Source of the DNA: Gangjinia marincola
Lineage (GTDB): Bacteria; Bacteroidota; Bacteroidia; Flavobacteriales; Flavobacteriaceae
DNA: 64,000 nt
Direction of reading: 5' to 3'
Assembly (NCBI RefSeq): GCF_039523415.1
Contig: NZ_BAAAFG010000016.1
Span: 1 to 64,000 of the forward strand
Part shown: one piece after another, positions 8,056-15,096 of the stretch
Position numbering within the stretch: the stretch's first letter is position 1
Layout of the letters: every line of letters begins with the position of its first letter
Notes under the pieces: generated by a model
Told to the model about the DNA's origin: nothing
Database searches by the model: none
Seen by the model: the letters and a program-made list of their open reading frames with translations, nothing else
Translations under genes and position numbers: made by a program

Positions 8056-8925
8056 ATGAAACAGATACTATTAAGTGCAACAGCAGTTCTAGCAATGGGA
8101 TTAACATCTTGCAATGGACAACAAAAACAAAATTTAGAAACTAAAAAAGAAGAAAAAATGGAAATTTCAAACAAAGAAAAAGTAGTTGCTCTTTTAAAAA
8201 GTATAGAAACGGGAGCTCAAGAACCAGTTGGTTACATTAATCAAGACAATTACATTCAACACAACCTTGGAGTAGCGGACGGACTTGCAGGCTTTGGAGC
8301 GTTGTTACAACAACTTCCACCAAATTCAGCAAAAGTAAATACGGTAAGAGCATTTCAAGATGGAGATTTCGTATTCACTCAAACCGACTACAATTTTTTC
8401 GGCCCTAAAATTGGATTTGACATTTTTCGTTTTGAGGACGGCAAAATTGTAGAACATTGGGACAATCTGCAAGAAAAACCAGAAAACCCCAACCCAAGTG
8501 GACACACAATGATTGATGGAACGACTCAAATTATGGATTTGGGCAAGACCAAAGAAAACAAACAGTTGGTAGAAAACTTTGTGAATGATATTTTGGTTAA
8601 TGGCAAAATGGAAAAATTATCTGGATATTTTGAGGGTGACAATTACATTCAACACAATCCACAAATCGCAGATGGACTTTCTGGACTTGGAAAAGCATTA
8701 GAATATATGGCTTCACAAGGTATTAAAATGAAATACAACAAGGTTCATAAAGTACTGGGCGAAGGGAATTTTGTTTTATCAGTAAGCGAAGGCTTATTTG
8801 GAGACGAGCATACTTCATTTTACGACCTATTTAGAGTTGAGAATGGTAAAATTGCAGAACATTGGGACGTTGTTGAAGCCATATTACCAAAAAGCGAATG
8901 GAGAAACGATAACGGAAAATTTTGA
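8056..8925 (+). CDS. Lipoprotein with two SnoaL-like domains
   Basis: The protein has 289 aa with a leader and lipobox (LTSC near residue 19). The mature part is a tandem repeat. The first domain (about 40-165) has NYIQHNLGVADGLAGFGALL and FRFEDGKIVEHWDNLQ. The second (about 170-285) has NYIQHNPQIADGLSGLGKAL and FRVENGKIAEHWDVVE. This is the SnoaL/NTF2-like fold seen in predicted aldol-condensing or polyketide-cyclase-like enzymes. The YIQHN and HWD motifs are kept in both halves, so both may be active. The substrate is unknown. Confidence 0.85.
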   Translation: MKQILLSATAVLAMGLTSCNGQQKQNLETKKEEKMEISNKEKVVALLKSIETGAQEPVGYINQDNYIQHNLGVADGLAGFGALLQQLPPNSAKVNTVRAFQDGDFVFTQTDYNFFGPKIGFDIFRFEDGKIVEHWDNLQEKPENPNPSGHTMIDGTTQIMDLGKTKENKQLVENFVNDILVNGKMEKLSGYFEGDNYIQHNPQIADGLSGLGKALEYMASQGIKMKYNKVHKVLGEGNFVLSVSEGLFGDEHTSFYDLFRVENGKIAEHWDVVEAILPKSEWRNDNGKF

Positions 8926-8994
8926 AAAAAGCCCAGTGCGTAACAATGGTAACCGTTGCACAACCCGATAAATCCTAAAATTTAGACCTCACAT

Positions 8995-9018
8995 GCGCTC
9001 TTTTAAGGGCGTTTTTAT
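8995..9018 (+). terminator. Possible terminator after unit 4
   Basis: A short stem (CGCTC with GGGCG, one G-U pair) around TTTTAA is followed by a T-rich run. It is weak, but is the only candidate after the SnoaL gene. Confidence 0.4.
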
Positions 9019-9020
9019 TT

Positions 9021-9218
9021 TCAGACTGGTGTTATATGGTCAAAATTTGGGATCCCTAAAAGTAAGCTTTTGAGGTATCTTTTACCATTTTTGATCATCT
9101 TCATTAAATGGGCCGCTCCTACTCCACGTTGAACCAGTTTTTTAGTGAATTTTAGATACTTCTTCAGATTATAGGCCACCGCGGAAAGGTGCATCACCTT
9201 ATTGGCTTGCCGTATTAT
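9021..9218 (-). pseudogene. C-terminal fossil of a DDE transposase (IS1182/IS5-like)
   Basis: The reverse strand reads 65 codons to a stop at 9021, including ANKVMHLSAVAYNLKKYLKF. This is the typical C-terminus of IS1182-like transposases, where the N-K-V-M and A-Y-N-L-K-K-Y residues recur. No upstream continuation with catalytic residues is visible; the frame closes where boundary repeat B begins to approach. It is therefore a remnant between units 4 and 5 and explains most of the gene-free 8926-9260 interval. Confidence 0.65.
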
Positions 9219-9260
9219 CCCCTAATTCGTCAGGATCGTTGTATGTAATACCTTTATTAC

Positions 9261-9476
9261 AATCTAATTGTCTATTTTTATCCTAAGGTGTAAAGCAAAA
9301 AGCGTGCTGAGCCAAGACGAAGTACATTCAACACAGTGTATTCGCCAGTAGTCGGACAAGTACCCTATGGGCGTCCCGAAGCGTCGGGAATGGCTGCCCG
9401 TGGCGCTGCGTCTATAAAATGCCTTCCTCTCTCCACCATGGGGTGGATCGCCGGAGGCAGGATATAAAAATCGTTG
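9261..9476. repeat. Boundary repeat B, copy 2
   Basis: This is the second copy of the sequence at 5461-5677 and likewise ends in GTTG at the left arm of the next unit. It contains the near-palindrome TCCCGAAGCGTCGGGA. Confidence 0.8.
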
Positions 9477-10767
9477 TCAATAATGCAAAACAAACCTTGA
9501 GAGAAGAATGAAAATATATAAAAAAGTGACCTCAATTTTTTTATTTGGTTTACCGCTACTACTATCTGCGCAGAATTTGCCAAGTTTATTAACAAACAAA
9601 AATATAAATTCAACATTCTCAATACTTGCTTATGATAAAAATGCTGAAGAATGGGGAGTTGCAGTTGCAACTGACAATATTTATGTGGGTAATTCTACGA
9701 TTTTCATAGAACCTAGTCTTGGTGCATTTTCGGTTATTGCAGAAACAGAACCTGATTATGCTATGAAAGGATTTGAATATCTACGTGAGGGTAAAACAAT
9801 AGAGGAATCCATTAAAAAAGTCAAACAAAATGACACTGAATCTAACTACAGGCAGGTTTCAGGAATTGACTCAAATGGAAACGTTTTTGCTTTCACCGGC
9901 GAATCTCTTAAATATTGGAACGGGAACGCTTCTCATAAGATGGGCAAATACTACGTTGTGATGGGAAATCAGCTTGATGATAAAGTTTTAGATAGAATGG
10001 CTACAACCTTTGAAAATACTAATGGCACATTGGCTCAACGTCTTCTAAAAAGTATTACAGCTGGTCAAGATGCTGGCGGACAGATAACAGGAAAACAGTC
10101 AGCAGCGCTAGCAGTAAAAGGAAAGAATAATGAATGGTACAATCAAATAGATTTGAGAGTAGATAATTCAAAACAACCTTTTGACGAACTACAGACACTA
10201 ATGAATTATCATTACGGTAGAATAAGATTAAATCAAGCACGATATGCTTTTAAAAGAGGAAATACTGAAATGGCGGCACAAAAATTAACCGAAGCTGAAT
10301 CAATGCTTAGTGGCTGGACAGGTATTTACTCAAAAATTGCACTGACCAATATTTTAATTGGAAGTAAGGATAAGGCAGTCCATTGGATAAAAAAAGGTGT
10401 TGATGAAAACCCAAATTGGAAAGTAAATCTTCCAGCTTTCTATTTCATGAAAGAGAATCAAGAATTGAACAACTTGATAAAACCTGAAACATTTACCTCT
10501 AAAGATTGGGAAAATGCCATTGCGATACTCATTTCAGTCGACAGAAATATTGAGGCAATCGAATTATGTAATGATCTGTTTAAAAAGAACATAAAAACAA
10601 CATACTTATATTACCTCATTGGTAAAGCTTATTACAATATTGATAAATTAAAAAAGGCAACGAACAATCTAGAAAAAGCCGTAGCTATAGACGAAAAAAA
10701 CGTAGAGGCTAGAAATTTGTTAACCGAAGTAAAATCAAACTAGCAATATAGCACTATTGACGACAAC
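9473..10767 (+). mobile_element. Cassette-like unit 5
   Basis: The left arm GTTGTCAATA (9473-9482) is matched by TATTGACGACAAC (10755-10767); the right arm carries three extra bases, so the pairing has a bulge. It encloses one gene. No further boundary repeat is seen to the right, so the array seems to end here. Confidence 0.5.
9508..10743 (+). CDS. Secreted DUF1028-like protein with TPR tail
   Basis: The protein has 411 aa and a signal peptide ending near residue 22 (LLSAQ). Residues about 33-235 match the DUF1028 pattern, an Ntn-hydrolase-like fold: NSTFSILAYDKNAEEWGVAV with a possible nucleophile after NINSTFS, then TAGQDAGGQITGKQSAALAV. Residues about 240-411 contain helix-pair repeats of TPR type ending in YYLIGKAYYNIDKLKKATNN. 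DUF1028 proteins have no established substrate. It is the sole cargo of unit 5. Confidence 0.8.
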   Translation: MKIYKKVTSIFLFGLPLLLSAQNLPSLLTNKNINSTFSILAYDKNAEEWGVAVATDNIYVGNSTIFIEPSLGAFSVIAETEPDYAMKGFEYLREGKTIEESIKKVKQNDTESNYRQVSGIDSNGNVFAFTGESLKYWNGNASHKMGKYYVVMGNQLDDKVLDRMATTFENTNGTLAQRLLKSITAGQDAGGQITGKQSAALAVKGKNNEWYNQIDLRVDNSKQPFDELQTLMNYHYGRIRLNQARYAFKRGNTEMAAQKLTEAESMLSGWTGIYSKIALTNILIGSKDKAVHWIKKGVDENPNWKVNLPAFYFMKENQELNNLIKPETFTSKDWENAIAILISVDRNIEAIELCNDLFKKNIKTTYLYYLIGKAYYNIDKLKKATNNLEKAVAIDEKNVEARNLLTEVKSN

Positions 10768-10858
10768 GTAACGATACCCTCCCATCAAGTGCGTAAGTTA
10801 AAAATAATAGAGGTTACCTTTTAGAGTTTTTCACCTACTCACACAATTGTCAATGCTA

Positions 10859-12076
10859 TTACTGTTTAAGTTTTAATTCAAACCAGTTACTGGTGTCTTG
10901 ACCAGTTAGTTCTGCAAGCAAATCCAAAAGTGCTTCAGTAGTTTTAATTTGCCGATTATGCATCTGATTTAATAATTTCTCCATCTGTTGTTCTCCTATT
11001 TTTTCTTCCAAATCTAATAATCGAAAAGCACCTTTATAGGTCACCACAGCGTTGCTTCTTTCGTGGCTTTTATCGATTCCCCAAACCGGCGGAGCTTCCA
11101 TTTTTTTTATCCAATCACCGAATCTCTTATTATAGGCGTCCATCGCTTCCTTGCCATAATCTCTACGATACATTACAAGAGCGCTATATTCTGCAAAAGA
11201 TTCATTGAGCCAATCTTCCCAAGTTGATAACTCTGCTTTGAGCCACCATAAATGCGCAATTTCATGAGCCAATACTTTTATATGCGTTTTTGTGAATTTT
11301 TTATCAAAATTGAGTGATATAAAATTGGGACGGGCATAACTTACAGATCGTTTTGAATCGCTTACTACAATTACCAACTTATCGATATCAGTTGGTCCGT
11401 ATGTGTCCTCAAAATAGGTATAATATTTCTTTGATTTGTTTTGAACATCGCTAATAATACTATCTGACACTTGATGAGAATAAATATGTATTTTCTCATT
11501 GTCAGTGATCGTTTTGGTGGCTTCAGTAGAAATCAAAAAGGGAATATCGAACGTGGGTTTGGTGCTTTTAAGGATGTTATCATTTGATAGATTGGGAGCT
11601 ATAATCGTATCTGATGAATTGATTATTAAGGTGTAATCAAAAAGGCCGTACTCAAAATTCCACGGAAAGTAATCGGTATAGATATTAAATTCTGTCCACT
11701 CTTTTTTATATTGAAAACGCTCATTTTTGATTTCATCGAAGTGGTTGTTATATGTTATTGTAAGCGTTTTATCCTTGATGTCTTGTACCGGAATCAGAAT
11801 TTGTTTTTTTCTACTGCCGTAGACTAATTCTTCTTCAGTAAGTGTATAAGAAATCACCTTACGTTGAGAAATCACTGAGTTGATTTTGGCACCACCTTGT
11901 ATCCATAATTTAATAGTATCGACATTATTATAAGATCCAAAATTGATCGTTAGGTTGGCTTGATACGTCCTGTTATTCATATCAATAGTTATCTCACCAT
12001 TATAGCGATCAATTTTCTGGGCTATTGAAAGTTGGTAACAAAGGATCGTGACGATTACAAAAATGTATTTTTTCAT
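10859..12076 (-). CDS. M1-family metallopeptidase, secreted
   Basis: The protein has 405 aa with a signal peptide ending at about residue 20 (LSIAQ). The zinc site is HEIAH (271-275) followed by NESFAEY, whose Glu292 is the probable third ligand; the spacing is two residues shorter than in classical M1 peptidases. The N-terminal part is a beta-rich M1-type domain with WIQGGAKI and TITYNNHFD. It is much shorter than full aminopeptidase N (about 870 aa) and lacks the C-terminal helical domain, as in many Bacteroidota M1-like proteins. The T-rich sequence upstream suits its own promoter. Confidence 0.85.
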   Translation of the reverse strand: MKKYIFVIVTILCYQLSIAQKIDRYNGEITIDMNNRTYQANLTINFGSYNNVDTIKLWIQGGAKINSVISQRKVISYTLTEEELVYGSRKKQILIPVQDIKDKTLTITYNNHFDEIKNERFQYKKEWTEFNIYTDYFPWNFEYGLFDYTLIINSSDTIIAPNLSNDNILKSTKPTFDIPFLISTEATKTITDNEKIHIYSHQVSDSIISDVQNKSKKYYTYFEDTYGPTDIDKLVIVVSDSKRSVSYARPNFISLNFDKKFTKTHIKVLAHEIAHLWWLKAELSTWEDWLNESFAEYSALVMYRRDYGKEAMDAYNKRFGDWIKKMEAPPVWGIDKSHERSNAVVTYKGAFRLLDLEEKIGEQQMEKLLNQMHNRQIKTTEALLDLLAELTGQDTSNWFELKLKQ

Positions 12077-12205
12077 TTTTTTACTATATCTATTTTAGAA
12101 TATTGCGCGAATCAATAAAGGACAATACATTATCCTATTATAGTGATGCTCCCATAATATAGATTGCTACAGTTAATCAATGTCAAAAAAACTCATTCAT
12201 TTAAT

Positions 12206-12391
12206 TTATAAAACCAAAACTTGTTTACTTCTAGAATCCTCATTAGCGGTCTCTAGTTTTTTCAAAAGTTTTTTCAAAACATCTCCGTTATTCATTAAAC
12301 GTTGTGCAGCTCCACGGTTATTTTCTAGCTCACTTTTAAGTTTTTCAATATACCTTCCGTGCACTTCTCTTCCTGAAACTAATTTTGACAT
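12206..12391 (-). CDS. Small hypothetical protein, probable coiled coil
   Basis: Starting at the ATG at 12391 gives 61 aa. It is highly charged and helical, with heptad-like stretches YIEKLKSELENNRG and VLKKLLKKLETANEDS. There is no signal peptide. I do not recognise a family. It stands alone between two reverse-strand genes. The composition looks like a real protein, but its short length leaves doubt. Confidence 0.4.
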   Translation of the reverse strand: MSKLVSGREVHGRYIEKLKSELENNRGAAQRLMNNGDVLKKLLKKLETANEDSRSKQVLVL

Positions 12392-12493
12392 TGATTGATA
12401 ATAACACAAAAAGTACATTAAATACAATGAGTACAGATTCTGGAAAAAACGTTCTAAATTCTGATGCGACTGTCTTTTTTAAACTTTTTGCCC

Positions 12494-13342
12494 TTAGTCC
12501 AAATATTGAAATGTATCGACCATTTCGTATTTAGGGCTGCGCTCAAAGAATTCTCTCAAAAAAGCGGTATGGCTCCCGCCAGATAAAATGAAAACCCGAT
12601 CATCTGGAGTCATTGGTATTCTGTTTAAATTAGAATAGATGCGTAAATTTCTTTGATAGTATTTTGCTGCTTCATCGGCGCCTTCAAAATTATCTTCTGT
12701 TCCAGCATAGGCCAGAATATCAGCGTTAACGACAATCAGAAAATCCAGAAATTTAGGGTGGTTCATCAATTTAAGTTTTTCCAAAAGATTAAGCGTATCC
12801 ATATCTGATCCAAGTTCAGGATACTCCTCAAAAGGATTTTCGTAATAGTTATTTACGGTAACTGAATCGATTTGATTCTCAATTTCTCCTGCTATCCTAT
12901 AATTATAGCCCATTTTATGATCGATGCCATAAATTTTGTCCAAACCGCTCATACTGGCTAAAGGAAATGCAACTAAGCCGATCTCACCATACCAAGAAAC
13001 AGGTTGAGATGAATTTTTAAGGAATTCATTGTATTCTAGGTTAAGGATAGAATCTTTTTCAGTTGGATATTCAACGCAAACAATTGTAGGTTTAAATTTG
13101 CTGATCATCTCAGCAATCCTTTTTGCATCTTGTTGATTTTTCCTGTCGTTTTCATCAAATTCGGTAGAATTTGCATCAGATGTCTTTCCCATGTGAAAGG
13201 TGGCAAAATTTAATACCGGAATCTTGTTTGAAATAGTGTCTGAATTTGCTTGAGGTATAATTTCAATTTCTTCGATAGATTTCTTCTCCTCAGCACAAGA
13301 GAAAGAAACTATAATTATAATTATGAACAAGATGTTTTTCAT
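12494..13342 (-). CDS. DUF5694-like lipoprotein
   Basis: The protein has 282 aa with a lipobox (VSFSC, Cys near residue 16). The body has LNFATFHMGKTSDANSTEFD, then KFKPTIVCVEYPTEKDSI, and near the end DDRVFILSGGSHTAFLREFF. This pattern belongs to DUF5694, related to TraB/ChaN-like folds with conserved His and Glu residues. The function is unknown. The 630 bases upstream contain no other gene I can support. Confidence 0.75.
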   Translation of the reverse strand: MKNILFIIIIIVSFSCAEEKKSIEEIEIIPQANSDTISNKIPVLNFATFHMGKTSDANSTEFDENDRKNQQDAKRIAEMISKFKPTIVCVEYPTEKDSILNLEYNEFLKNSSQPVSWYGEIGLVAFPLASMSGLDKIYGIDHKMGYNYRIAGEIENQIDSVTVNNYYENPFEEYPELGSDMDTLNLLEKLKLMNHPKFLDFLIVVNADILAYAGTEDNFEGADEAAKYYQRNLRIYSNLNRIPMTPDDRVFILSGGSHTAFLREFFERSPKYEMVDTFQYLD

Positions 13343-13975
13343 AGTTTACTATTATTAAGGTCGAGTTTTAGGTTTTTATATACTATACCACTTGGTAATC
13401 AATTAAAATTATAATACCATAAACCTACGATTTTTGATTTTCTAACGAATTCATAAGTACTATCCTGCTTAAGAAAATTTTTGTGTAGATCAAATCTTGA
13501 TAATATATCGAAATTATTAAATATGGAAATCACTGAGTTAACATTTTAATGCTCTGTAACATTGTTCTGTGCTTAGCTGCATATAAGGCAATCTTCACAG
13601 ATATACAATTTTTCTTCTTTGTACTAACTTAACATTTTCTCTAAACCGTCCATACAATTTTTGATGCTTGAGTAGTAGAATTACATTTTCCAAACTTATA
13701 ATCTTACATCTATTTCAAATTTATCAAAAATGCTAATAATATATTATTTTCTGCATCAGAACATTATTTTTTTTTAAACCCATAAAATCGTTATGTTTCT
13801 AAGGTTTGAGAGTTCTTTAAATTTTAGAGAAGAAATATTATCTGAGTGACGGAAAGTAAATGCCAGTTCGTTTTTACAAGGTTTCATTACTCTAACCTAT
13901 TTGCTGCGGTTGCTATTCTTTTTGGACCAATAATAAGATGGATGAGATTAAGACATTACATTAAAAACTTCCATA
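13343..13975. other. Gene-free AT-rich stretch
   Basis: I find no supported ORF, RNA gene or strong hairpin here. It separates the DUF5694 gene, whose promoter it must hold, from the fossil at the far end of the GIY-YIG/tRNA array. A decayed further array unit could underlie its right half, but I see no clear tRNA-like sequence. Confidence 0.5.
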
Positions 13976-14020
13976 AAAAGATTTCTTCAAGATTTTAGGA
14001 TAGAAATTGATCAAATTTAG
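13976..14020 (+). pseudogene. Fossil C-terminus of a further GIY-YIG copy
   Basis: Fifteen codons, reading KRFLQDFRIEIDQI then stop, match the C-terminal KRFLHDLGIEIHQI of the intact copies. The next 22 bases are the same leader that precedes every tRNA-like segment of the array. The rest of the gene is lost. It shows that the array once had at least four units. Confidence 0.75.
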
Positions 14021-14042
14021 TTTCTTTGCAATCCAAGTTTTA

Positions 14043-14111
14043 CGGGTAGTAGCTTAGTCTACGCCTTAGGCGTAGCAGGCCTGTCACGCTTTGCGTGATA
14101 AAGTACTGGTC
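14043..14111 (+). other. tRNA-Pro 5'-half mimic, copy 1
   Basis: The segment begins with the 17 bases of the 5' end of the intact tRNA (CGGGTAGTAGCTTAGTC), then has a 40-base block, then AAAGTACTGGTC. The corresponding tRNA sequence is AAAGTGCTGGTC, so there is one mismatch. It stops in the anticodon loop, just before the base preceding the anticodon. The 3' half is absent, so it cannot be a functional tRNA. The 40-base block holds palindromes TACGCCTTAGGCGTA, CAGGCCTG and TCACGCTTTGCGTGA. Confidence 0.85.
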
Positions 14112-14117
14112 CTTTTT

Positions 14118-14354
14118 ATGTTTTTCGTCTACATTCTATACAGTTTATCTACATCTAAATTCTACACTGGCCAAACAGAAGATCTAAAGAAGCGTTTGCA
14201 ACGTCATAATAATGGTTTAGTTAATTCAACTAAAAATGGTGCACCGTGGAATATTATATGGAAAGGTGTGAAGGAGAATAGAATTGAGGCTGTAAAATTA
14301 GAGCGTAGCATAAAAAACGTGGGGCGAAAAGATTTCTTCATGATTTGGGGATAG
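14118..14354 (+). pseudogene. GIY-YIG nuclease, copy 1, frameshifted near the C-terminus
   Basis: The ATG at 14118 starts just after the tRNA-like segment; a longer frame from a TTG at 14091 would translate the tRNA-like DNA and is rejected. The first ~66 residues match copies 2 and 3, including VYILYS and FYTGQ (the GIY and YIG positions) and the Arg-rich KKRLQRHN helix. One A is missing from the run in the codons for KK, so the end becomes NVGRKDFFMIWG. The original stop would be at 14369-14371. The conserved C-terminal ~18 residues are lost, so activity is doubtful. Confidence 0.8.
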
Positions 14355-14393
14355 AAATTCATCAAATTTAGTTTCTTTGCAATCCAAGTTTTA

Positions 14394-14462
14394 CGGGTAG
14401 TAGCTTAGTCTACGCCTTAGGCGTAGCAGGCCTGTCACGCTTTGCGTGATAAAGTGCTGGTC
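14394..14462 (+). other. tRNA-Pro 5'-half mimic, copy 2
   Basis: This has the same structure as copy 1: 17 bases of the tRNA 5' end, the 40-base palindromic block in place of five D-loop bases, then AAAGTGCTGGTC, identical to the tRNA, followed by CTTTTTATG where the tRNA has TGGGGG. Confidence 0.85.
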
Positions 14463-14468
14463 CTTTTT

Positions 14469-14723
14469 ATGTTTTTCGTCTACATTCTATACAGTTTATC
14501 TACATCTAAATTCTACACTGGCCAAACAGAAGATCTAAAGAAGCGTTTGCAACGTCATAATAATGGTTTAGTTAATTCAACTAAAAATGGTGCACCGTGG
14601 AATATTATATGGAAAGTTGTGAAGGAGAATAGAATTGAAGCCGTAAAATTAGAACGAAGAATAAAAAAACGTGGGGCGAAAAGATTTCTTCATGATTTGG
14701 GGATAGAAATTCATCAAATTTAG
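14469..14723 (+). CDS. GIY-YIG domain protein, copy 2
   Basis: The protein has 84 aa from the ATG at 14469. It has the GIY-YIG nuclease core of the UvrC/Slx1 superfamily, single-domain type: VYILYS then FYTGQTEDLKKRLQRHN, with NG and STKNGAPW following, and a helix with Arg and Glu (NRIEAVKLERRIKKRGAKRF). Length fits the small single-domain YhbQ-like group. There is no partner domain for DNA binding, so target choice may come from the basic C-terminal helix. Its leader mRNA would be the tRNA-like half. A role in mobilising the unit is inference. Confidence 0.85.
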   Translation: MFFVYILYSLSTSKFYTGQTEDLKKRLQRHNNGLVNSTKNGAPWNIIWKVVKENRIEAVKLERRIKKRGAKRFLHDLGIEIHQI

Positions 14724-14744
14724 TTTCTTTGCAAACCAATTTTA

Positions 14745-14813
14745 CGGGTAGTAGCTTAGTCTACGCCTTAGGCGTAGCAGGCCTGTCACGCTTTGCGTGA
14801 TAAAGTGCTGGTC
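14745..14813 (+). other. tRNA-Pro 5'-half mimic, copy 3
   Basis: This is the third copy of the truncated tRNA 5' half with the 40-base palindromic block. The sequence through the tRNA-derived parts is identical to the intact tRNA downstream. Confidence 0.85.
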
Positions 14814-14819
14814 CTTTTT

Positions 14820-15074
14820 ATGTTTTTCGTCTACATTCTATACAGTTTATCTACATCTAAATTCTACACTGGCCAAACAGAAGATCTAAAGAAGCGTTTG
14901 CAACGACATAATAAAGGTTTAGTTAATTCAACTAAAAATGGTGCACCGTGGAATATTATATGGAAAGGTGTGAAGGAGAGTAGAATCGAGGCTGTAAAAT
15001 TAGAGCGTAGCGTAAAAAAACGTGGGGCGAAAAGATTTCTTCATGATTTGGGGATAGAAATTGATCGAATTTAG
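14820..15074 (+). CDS. GIY-YIG domain protein, copy 3
   Basis: The protein has 84 aa from the ATG at 14820 and differs from copy 2 at only a few residues (NKG for NNG, KGVKESRI for KVVKENRI, a Ser-Val for Arg-Ile in the last helix, DRI for HQI). The GIY-YIG core residues are unchanged. Most differences are conservative, which suggests selection for function after duplication. It is the copy nearest the intact tRNA gene, 22 bases from its 5' end. Confidence 0.85.
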   Translation: MFFVYILYSLSTSKFYTGQTEDLKKRLQRHNKGLVNSTKNGAPWNIIWKGVKESRIEAVKLERSVKKRGAKRFLHDLGIEIDRI

Positions 15075-15096
15075 TTTCTTTGCAATCCAAGTTTTA

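Larger units (their letters stand above)
7065..8944 (+). mobile_element. Cassette-like unit 4
   Basis: The left arm GTTAGGCAC (7065-7073) is matched by GTGCGTAAC (8936-8944), eight of nine bases complementary. The left arm fits GTTRRRY. After the right arm only ten bases separate it from another arm-like sequence, GTTGCACAAC (8955-8964), which has no partner nearby and may mark a unit destroyed by the transposase remnant that follows. Confidence 0.55.
14043..14393 (+). repeat. tRNA-half/GIY-YIG tandem unit 1 (351 bp)
   Basis: Unit order: tRNA-like 5' half, short T-rich spacer, GIY-YIG ORF, and the leader of the next unit. It is nearly identical to the units at 14394 and 14745; the differences are scattered substitutions and single-base indels. 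Confidence 0.9.
14394..14744 (+). repeat. tRNA-half/GIY-YIG tandem unit 2 (351 bp)
   Basis: This is the second tandem unit, carrying an intact nuclease frame. One base of the leader is missing compared with the other units (CCAATTTTACGGG instead of CCAAGTTTTACGGG). Confidence 0.9.
14745..15096 (+). repeat. tRNA-half/GIY-YIG tandem unit 3 (352 bp)
   Basis: This is the last tandem unit. It ends at the leader that runs into the intact tRNA-Pro gene at 15097. Confidence 0.9.

Noticed and set aside
9365..9670. A 101-aa reverse-strand ORF
   Set aside because: It runs from repeat B into the DUF1028 gene on the other strand and has no recognisable domain.
98..10767. A canonical integron with integrase and attI
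   Set aside because: No tyrosine recombinase gene is present in the window and several arms do not fit the standard core sequence; only an integron-like array is supported.
13343..13975. Possible hidden gene or small RNA in the long gap
   Set aside because: I found no frame with protein-like composition and no strong hairpin with a T-run; only the fossil at the right end is supported.
14091..14117. In-frame TTG start upstream of the GIY-YIG ORFs, adding MRDKVLVLF
   Set aside because: This part is the tRNA-derived and palindromic block, not protein-coding; the ATG right after it gives the usual single-domain GIY-YIG length.
14043..14813. Three extra tRNA genes
   Set aside because: Only the 5' halves are present and each D-loop carries a 40-base insert; no T arm or 3' acceptor strand follows.
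14043..15096. CRISPR-like tandem array
   Set aside because: Units are about 350 bp, contain an ORF and a tRNA segment, and have no short repeat-spacer alternation.
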